From Amoebophrya sp. A120 (Eukaryota > Sar > Dinophyceae > Syndiniales > Amoebophryaceae), in contig CAJINV010000001.1 in the NCBI GenBank assembly GCA_905178155.1, positions 12,259,832 to 12,323,831 of the forward strand: DNA of 64,000 nt, written 5' to 3'. The translations under genes and the position numbers were made by a program. Below are positions 57,640-64,000 of this stretch, one piece after another. The notes under the pieces were generated by a model. It did not search any database. It was not told the origin of the DNA and saw only the letters and a list, made by a program, of their open reading frames with translations. Position 1 is the first letter of the stretch, and each line of letters opens with the position of its first letter.

Positions 57640-60600
57640 ATGAAAGTCAGTGCCCCCTTTCGTGACGTTGATCGTGCCGGGACTTCTAAACTCGCTCGGT
57701 CTTCCTTACTTTCTCTGCATCAATCCTGCACGAATTTTCTTGCATCGCGTGGGCTATTGTGTTTTTGACGATTTCCCACCTGAGTTTATTTCCATACGTT
57801 CTCCGGGCTCGAGATCGCTAACCACCGGGGGTATGGGCAAACCGCGTGCAAGTTTTATTTGGTGTTTTCCAGCCCCTTTCTCTCCCCGGCTGCGCACCGA
57901 GCCGCCGGTGTGGCATGGATGCTCGGACTGCTTGCACTTGCCTGCTTGAACGCTTACGACCTCGCCTCTCCGAGTGCAGCTGGTGGCGCCCCGACGTTGA
58001 TGACCAACATCCCCGCCCACGAGCACTACGACGACGTTGCGGTGCCGCTTTTCGCCGCCGCACTATGGCTCTTGGTGATGCTTTGCTACCACCTCTACAT
58101 GTCACAGCTGTACTGCGAAGCGCATGTGGGCGCGCACGTCACGATGACGATTCCGCCCACGATAGTTCATTGCTTCTTCTACAACTGCAGCAAGGCGCAC
58201 TGTCTCGTCGCGTTCGCCGCAAAAAATTCTACTATCCCGCAGACGACGACGACGACCCCTGCAGATGATAGCATTTATTCCGTCGCGCTTTCCGAGATGA
58301 GAGCTGAAAATGTTGGTGAAGAAGATGTGCAAAATAACCGAAAAATCCTGACCTTGTCCGTGGTGTTCGCGTTTCTTATTAAGTCCAATCTATGGCGTTC
58401 TCAAACGCTACATTCTCAACTGTTACATGAATTTGTGATGCAAGAATGGCAAAACTGAAAGGGGGAAGATTGCGCCCTTTGCATGACAGATTTGGCACAG
58501 ATTCTCATCCTGTTTGTCCCTTCGGGAATTTGTCATGCGAAGCAGCTTGGTCGTGTCGATTCTGATTGGGATTTTGCATCACAAATCATGCAACAGTTGA
58601 GAATGTAACGTTTGAGAACGCCATACAATCTGCTGCTCGCTTACTGCTGCGCCGGGTTTTCGAAGTTGAAAACCAGCGTGAAGCGCGGACGCTCCTGGAT
58701 GGACGGAAGCACGTTGCAGGCTTGTATTTTTGAAGCGCTGTCCCTGTCGAAAAACGCAGCAATTCGGGCCAATATGCCGGTCGCGCCTGCTCGAGTGGAT
58801 GAACTACAAGAAAGAGAAATAAACTCAGAAGACGGAGCCACGACAAGAAATGAAACCTCAAGACGACTCAACACTCCAGGAAACACGACAACCTGCTGCA
58901 ATGTTCCGAACTACACTTTCGGGGTGCCCACTCCTTTTTCTGATCGTCTGCAGGATATGCCACAGAAAAAAGCTGGCAGGGCATAATATTTCTATTTGTA
59001 ATGCAAAAATAAATTTATTTTTGCATTTCCTGGTTGACCAGTTGGTATGGTCGACTATAGGTGCCACCCTCGTTTCTCACCTCCAGGGGCCCTGGGCACC
59101 TCACCATTGATGTTTCACTTGGTGGAAGATGACAGGGCTCTACGAGCTATTACGGGTGTCTATTGTCTATTTATTTTTGCATTACAAATATGACCTGCCA
59201 GTTTTTTTCTGTGTGATACAGGAATGGATTCTGGACAAAGTGCTCCTGTTGCGACTCGCATCCGTTATTTCAGTCTGGTTCGAATTCCTGGCACCACTCA
59301 TCTTGCTGCCGAACTTCTTCTTTTGGGTGATCGATGTCTCTACTTCGCCGCTACTTCTCCCTGAAGACGAACCATCGCAAAGTAGTCCTGCTCTGCCCCA
59401 TGAGGAAATGACAACAGAAGTGCCTGTTCTTCTGCTTCTCAATTACGGATTCTTCGTCTGTGGCTTGCTCTTTCATTACGGCATCGCTCTATTACAGAAT
59501 GTGGACTTCGTTTCTTGGTGGGCACCCGTGTACTTTATTTTGCTGACGGACCCCGCCCTACGGCTCTATTACGCTACAACGGAATTGGGAGCACCGTTTC
59601 CGCACATCTTTGACGCCATCGTCGCTGCACTTCAGATTTCTCCGGTAATGCTGTCTTGTGTAGTTTTTCATAAAATCGCGCTATTGGTTGAACGTTTTTG
59701 CTCATTTTGGCCTTGTCCTGCATTTAGATTCTCATCTCTGTCTCTCTTGCTTCCAATATTATAGCAATACAATACTCCATCGCAGCTATTGGAAGCCATT
59801 TGTTGCTGTCCACGACCGTCATATTACACCAAAAATCATGACAGGTGTTTACCTCACTGAGCCTCTTGTACTTTCTGACGCACGTGATTGCGGCGGCCTG
59901 CATCCAGAGTGGGTATTTGCACCCGGGGAACGAGTATCTTCCGTATTCGGGCTACGCCATGTTTTCGGAAATTAAGGATCTTTTTGACGGAGCGTACCGT
60001 AAAGCGTTTTGGCTTACTGAGAAGGAACATCTCACTATTGTAGGGAAAAATCCCCCCTCCCCATGCTGAAAGTGTATGCTTGTAAAAATTTGTGATCCTG
60101 ATTTGTGGCCACAGATCCTGTCTCTCGTGCAAGAGAGCAAATCCGATGAATCCACCGCCGACTTACGCAGGCGCTTTGTAATGCTGTTGCGCCTACATCA
60201 CATGGCAAGCCTCTGCTATGCTGAGCACCTACACCGAAACGCCCCTGCGCAGGCTTAGGCTTTGCCTGCAGTGCCTCGCTGCAAAACAGAGCGTCCACAA
60301 ATCCAGCAGCGGAGATCTCCGCTGCAATATGGAGAGGGGGGATTTTTCACTTTGATACTCACCGGCACCCTGAAGAATTACTGCTTCCCGCTGCTCGGGC
60401 GCCGGCCCATCGTGACCGAGGAAGAGGTTCTTCGTTTGTATAACCTGCTCAGCTGTTACAACCTCAAACGTTACAATAGAATATGGCAATCTGTGACGCA
60501 AGAGTGCATGACCTAGCCTACTCCCACAGGATTGCGCATGACAAGTTCTGGAGGCCCAATCCGCACTAGAATCTGGCGAAATTTGTATTGCAAAAGGTGG

Positions 60601-61732
60601 AACGCTGTGCGAGTCTGTCATGCCCATCATGCAACACAAATTCCAGATTCTATTGTAACGTTTGAGATTGTAACATCTGAGAGGGTTATAGTTTGCCTTT
60701 TCGGTACATGGTAGTTGCGCACAACGGGCTGAAACCACGAGAACAAGCACCACTCCCGCGAGAAATAGAAGCAGGGTCTCTTGCTCCTGCTCAAGAAATA
60801 AAACTCAACGACACGTCGAAACCACGGCCGAACGATCATTTTTCGCAAAATTATTACCTCTCAGGCGACACATCGGTATCGAAAAGTAACGGTCTGCGTT
60901 CTTTGCATAGCGGTTTTGGTGACGCCGCATCGGCCAGGTTTGACGACCGAGGGAGTTGTTTGAAGGAAAAGCTACTTCTGCGCACATCACCGACAGCACG
61001 AGAAGCGTTCTTAGAGCCCAGCACAGTGGATGACCTCGTGGCCGAACCTTTGCGCGTGGTCACCAACGTGGAACTCACGCCCGAAATGGAAGTGCTGCTC
61101 GCAAAAATCAATCTGCTCGGCTGCCTCGGCAAGGATAAGTTCCGAGACGCCAAGAACGTTCGCCAGCTGTTGCGGCTCTTCGAACAGTTGCGGCACCACT
61201 TTCTCCGCGCGGACCGAAAATCGCGTCTCGGCACAAAAGCGAGAAATAACCGAGTTTGAAGTTGTCCTTGATGTCCTTCGAAACAGGCCGATTCTGCATC
61301 GTCGTGATCGCTTGGAAACAGCACCACGAATTGTAAGTACTGAAGTAGTACATAGCTGCGCATACTCGTGCTTTTTGTTGTACGCATTTCCATTTTCATA
61401 ATTTTGATTTTGCTGGCCTAGCGGCACAGGAAATAACTAGCTTCCTGCAACTTACTATACGGACATTTGTTCAAACTTCATGTCTCCGAAATAAACTTTA
61501 TGTAAATCAATGGATTGTTTGAATCATGTCCATCGCGACGTGTTGGTGTTTGCTTATGCTTGATTAAAGATTTCCTCCGCGTACGCAAACGCACTGTCAC
61601 CCTGAAGGACGCCGACGCGTGGCATTTTTGTCCGCTACAAATTTTCTGCTGCCACAAGGGCTTGTGTTCGACCATGGACATCAAAATGTCGACTTTCTGG
61701 GTGAGTAGTTGCACCAACCAACATGCAAGAAC
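57640..61732 (+). CDS. HTTM / vitamin-K-dependent-carboxylase-like membrane protein
   Basis: Probable exons: 57640 to about 57756, 57873-58390, 58631-58980, 59222-59644, 59845-60035, 60363-60438, 60696 to about 61220, then further coding to about 61332 and 61570-61704. Acceptor 57873 follows TTTTCCAG; intron 58981-59221 reads GC-AG in phase; intron 59645-59844 is GT-AG in phase; the others are introners. Several hydrophobic spans occur (for example LPLILLPNFFFW-like and LLLLNYGFFVCGLLFHYGIA). The order AGFSKLK..RSWMDG, a Glu before a Leu-rich span (WFEFLAPLILLP), GLLFHYGIALL and YLPYSGYAMFSE is what I expect of the HTTM/VKGC-like fold. A carboxylase activity is not implied. After 60696 the protein is soluble and Arg/Leu-rich. 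A frame change between 61200 and 61255 and the last joins are unresolved; a GTGAGT donor follows 61704. Confidence 0.65.
58391..58625. mobile_element. Introner element, family G (235 bp)
   Basis: It has near-identical ends to 21490-21725 (TATGGCGTTCTCAAACG). The duplication CAATC lies at 58386-58390 and 58626-58630. Removal gives FAFLIKSNLLLAYCCAGF in frame, a continuous hydrophobic span. Confidence 0.93.
58981..59221 (+). other. GC-AG intron with internal inverted repeats
   Basis: It starts GCATAATATT and ends GTGTGATACAG, phase 0 on both sides, joining QKKAGR to EWILDKVLL. Inside, ATTTGTAATGCAAAAATAAA near 58997 is inverted near 59190, and GCAAAAATAAATTTATTTTTGC at the left is itself a palindrome. 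It may be a degraded introner of a further family. Confidence 0.6.
60036..60357. mobile_element. Introner element, family A (322 bp)
   Basis: It has GGAAAAATCCCCCCTCCCC at the left and GGGGGGATTTTTCAC at the right. The duplication CTCAC lies at 60031-60035 and 60358-60362. Removal gives TEKEHLTGTLKNYCFP in frame. Confidence 0.92.
60439..60690. mobile_element. Introner element, family E (252 bp)
   Basis: TATAACCTGCTCAGCTGTTA and its complement form long inverted repeats. The duplication GTTTG lies at 60434-60438 and 60691-60695. Removal gives EEEVLRLPFRYMVVAH in frame. A GT-AG reading would add one codon and keep frame. Confidence 0.92.
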
Positions 61733-62775
61733 CAGCAGTCGACGACCTCGTCGAATGAACTGCAGTTTTTTTACTCATCTTCGGAGCAGCGCCACATGAA
61801 TCGGCGTTTTAGTTTCTTGAGATCAGTCACCACGAGTAGAACACACTCCTTGTTCAAAGGCAAGCTTGTTCCTCCGATTCTTGGCGTCATTCGATTTAGT
61901 TTTTAGTATGGGTGCATCATGCACATTTTCATTGCGAATTCGCGAACAGAATGTGTTCCAGTTGGTGCTTCCCTTTTGATTTCCGGTAAGTACCGGTGTG
62001 CACCATTGCACCTTAATTTAGAACAGGTTGTGCCTACTTTTACGGCACCTACTACTATCACTCGAGCATTTTCGATTTCCTCGCTTGTAGCTGCCGTAAT
62101 AGATTGCCGTGAATTTAAGAAAAAAGCTAAAGTTGGAGGCCAGCGATGCCAACATCAAAACTAATTTTGTTTGGACAGGTTTACTATGTATGTTTTTGTT
62201 CATCTTCACGGACATGGAAAATGAAAAGAATGAAGATTCATGATGTTGAAACGGACAATACATTCGCACAACTCAATCGTAGAATAGTAGTGAAGGTGGA
62301 TAGAAGTACGTATTGAATTCGATGTCTACTTAACTGAGCAAATGTGTTGCAACATAAAACCTCGCACTGTAAGTAGGGATATTATGGTTGAATAAAAGAA
62401 TACTGAAGACCGTGTGAAGAAGAAGAGGAACAAGAGTAAATTTTCTTCCGATTCGGATTCCGGCTTCAAGGCCTTCCGAGTTTTCCTACTCAATGCGTCC
62501 ACCGCTAGCAACCTCCGACCACTCAAGGATGATGCAGCAGCATGTGCGGTGTGCTGACAAAAAAATCTGACTGATTTTTTTCCTCTCTTACATCATGTGT
62601 GCCGTGCCCGCGCTACGACCTAAATGCTATTTGCGAAAATACCTCGTCTTTTGGTTTTGGGGTCTGTTGCAAAAAACATATTTTTCTTTTTTTCACCAGT
62701 GTATCTACTAACCATGATATATCTCTAAAATTTTTACTTGGAGTTGTTTTCCGATCTAAATCTTCTGTCCCGCAG
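61733..62775. other. Downstream/intergenic stretch
   Basis: About 1 kb, likely the end of the membrane-protein gene and the upstream part of the next gene. Short frames (an 81-codon one at 61919-62164) are not convincing. A pyrimidine-rich TCTGTCCCGCAG lies just before the next start, so 62776 may follow an intron. Confidence 0.4.
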
Positions 62776-63769
62776 ATGACCGATACTATGCAGCAAGCAA
62801 TCAAAGAAGAAGAAAAAGCATCTGTTGGGTCGGGTGGTCCCCAATGCCCGTCTGAAGGGAAAGCTTGCGAATTGCCGGAGGAGCCCGGGTTGTTCGTGGC
62901 CATTGCGAATAACGGTGAGGAGCAAACGGAGCAAAATGCGCAATGTAGAGCGCAGCTACAGGAACACCACGGAGCAGAGCAGTTTCTCTTTCCTAGCCCG
63001 GACGAGAAGAACACTCCGACAAACTTGACTTTATCTAACAGCGGCGATGAGCAGGACCTACGTTGCAGCCAACATGTTGCTCACCGTTCCTCGTGTAAAT
63101 CGCATAATTCCTCCATGCATAAAGATGGTAGGGACTCTGTCCTCGTCTACAACCGCCGGGCAACACGGGTAAGCTCGATTGAGTCGGCTTCACCCTTGGC
63201 GAAATCCAGAGCAATAAGCCCAAGGAATTCCGTCCTGCAACCACGCCGGAAAAATAGGTCCACCATCACGTATTCTTCGAACGTGCTGCTCTACGGTCGT
63301 AATGGGCTATCGCACAGAATGAAAAGCACACCCAAACTGAAGTCTCTGAATATTGTTTTGCATCCATATATTCTTAGTTATAGTTTTAGTTACATGCGTT
63401 CTCGTTTCCTTTCCGCTGGCGCCGGCCTAGTGCCAGTAGTAGGATGAAAAACGCAGGGAGCTACATGTGCCGGAAAGTGACGCCATGATGGGTATGCTTT
63501 TCTAATTTGAAATTCGAGCTGCGACACAGAGTCACCGCTCTTCGTGCAGCGTGCGACAAAAACGATGTACGCCGCTTTACCGCATTATGAAGATGAACAA
63601 GAGAGCGATGATAGCCCTGGTTGGTTTCCACCTCCCGCTCTGACAGATGAACATCATCATGCAGTAGCAGTAGAAGAAGACGCGCAGCGAGGCATCACGG
63701 ACCGCGACGACCATGTGCAGGACGAGCCAGTACAATCTGGCGCCGTGGTCATTGTCCGAGAAAGGATGA
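62776..63769 (+). CDS. Unknown protein (3' partial)
   Basis: Exon 1 (62776-63168) starts MTDTMQQAIKEEEKASVG. GT-AG intron 63169-63549 is phase 0 on both sides. Exon 2 (63550-63769) has an acidic, His-containing stretch (LTDEHHHAVAVEEDAQRG) and is cut by an introner that runs off the window. The visible part is about 200 residues, hydrophilic, Ser/Glu/Gln-rich, without a signal peptide. ATG 62776 directly follows an acceptor-like CCCGCAG, so the true start may lie upstream. Not recognised. Confidence 0.55.
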
Positions 63770-64000
63770 TATCAAATGCAAAAATGTCTGGGTCTGGAAG
63801 GATCCGAACTTGTGATGCGAATTCCACTACACGCGCAAATCTCTCATGCAAAGGCAGCAAAAGGTGCCTATTTCCTGTCACCAAAAACAGGGACTTGTCA
63901 TGCCGATTAAGCATTGCGGAACGTTCTCGAAATCTGTGATGCTAGGGTTTCCATAGCAGACCTTCTGTGTCATGCAAAAACAGCATGACAAAAATCTGCA
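63770..64000. mobile_element. Introner element, family F, left part only
   Basis: It begins TATCAAATGCAAAAATGTCT and then GGGTCTGGAAG, as in the other family F copies. The expected duplicate is GATGA. The right end lies beyond the window; by family size it should fall near 64020. Confidence 0.85.

Noticed and set aside
1-64000. Dinoflagellate spliced-leader gene
   Set aside because: I looked for a CCATTTTGGCTCAAG-type sequence and did not find it, so it cannot support the organism call.

Overview
The window reads as nuclear DNA of a protist, most likely a dinoflagellate-lineage alveolate. The basis is split genes, mixed GT-AG, GC-AG and non-canonical introns, Cys-rich and Ser/Ala-rich proteins, and above all many short introns that are inverted-repeat elements with target-site duplications (introner elements). 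From memory, such introners are reported for the parasitic dinoflagellate Amoebophrya and for some free-living dinoflagellates; the genus is my inference. No rRNA, tRNA or prokaryote-style operon was found. One N (27540) suggests an assembly join.

Layout. 3-7827 (+): a large Cys- and Met/Asp-rich surface protein with a GPI-like tail. 9228-15308 (+): a two-exon protein of unknown role whose 4.4 kb intron holds GC-rich repeat arrays. 16139-28847 (+): an ERCC6-like SNF2 helicase fused to a long coiled coil and cut by at least 11 introners. 28.8-31.5 kb: intergenic. 31533-36356 and 36649-40452 (-): two unrecognised multi-exon genes. 41060-43471 and 49111-52489 (+): two paralogous secreted von Willebrand A (vWA) proteins either side of a repeat-rich spacer. 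52.5-57.6 kb: mostly non-coding. 57640-about 61.7 kb (+): a multi-pass membrane protein of HTTM / vitamin-K-carboxylase type. 62776-edge (+): a partial unknown gene.

The main biology is the intron system. About 20 elements in at least seven sequence families interrupt coding exons. Once aligned they share one architecture: ends 5'-TAT...ATA-3', terminal inverted repeats, family-specific size (A 321-324 bp, E 252-262, F 251-263, G 235-236, B 150-225), and a 5-bp target-site duplication (14 perfect, 3 with one mismatch). Removing the element plus one duplicate restores the reading frame and, in the helicase, rebuilds conserved motifs such as the split DEAH box. Most cannot be removed as GT-AG introns. 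Exon boundaries below were derived by hand from phase and motif continuity and have not been checked against transcripts.
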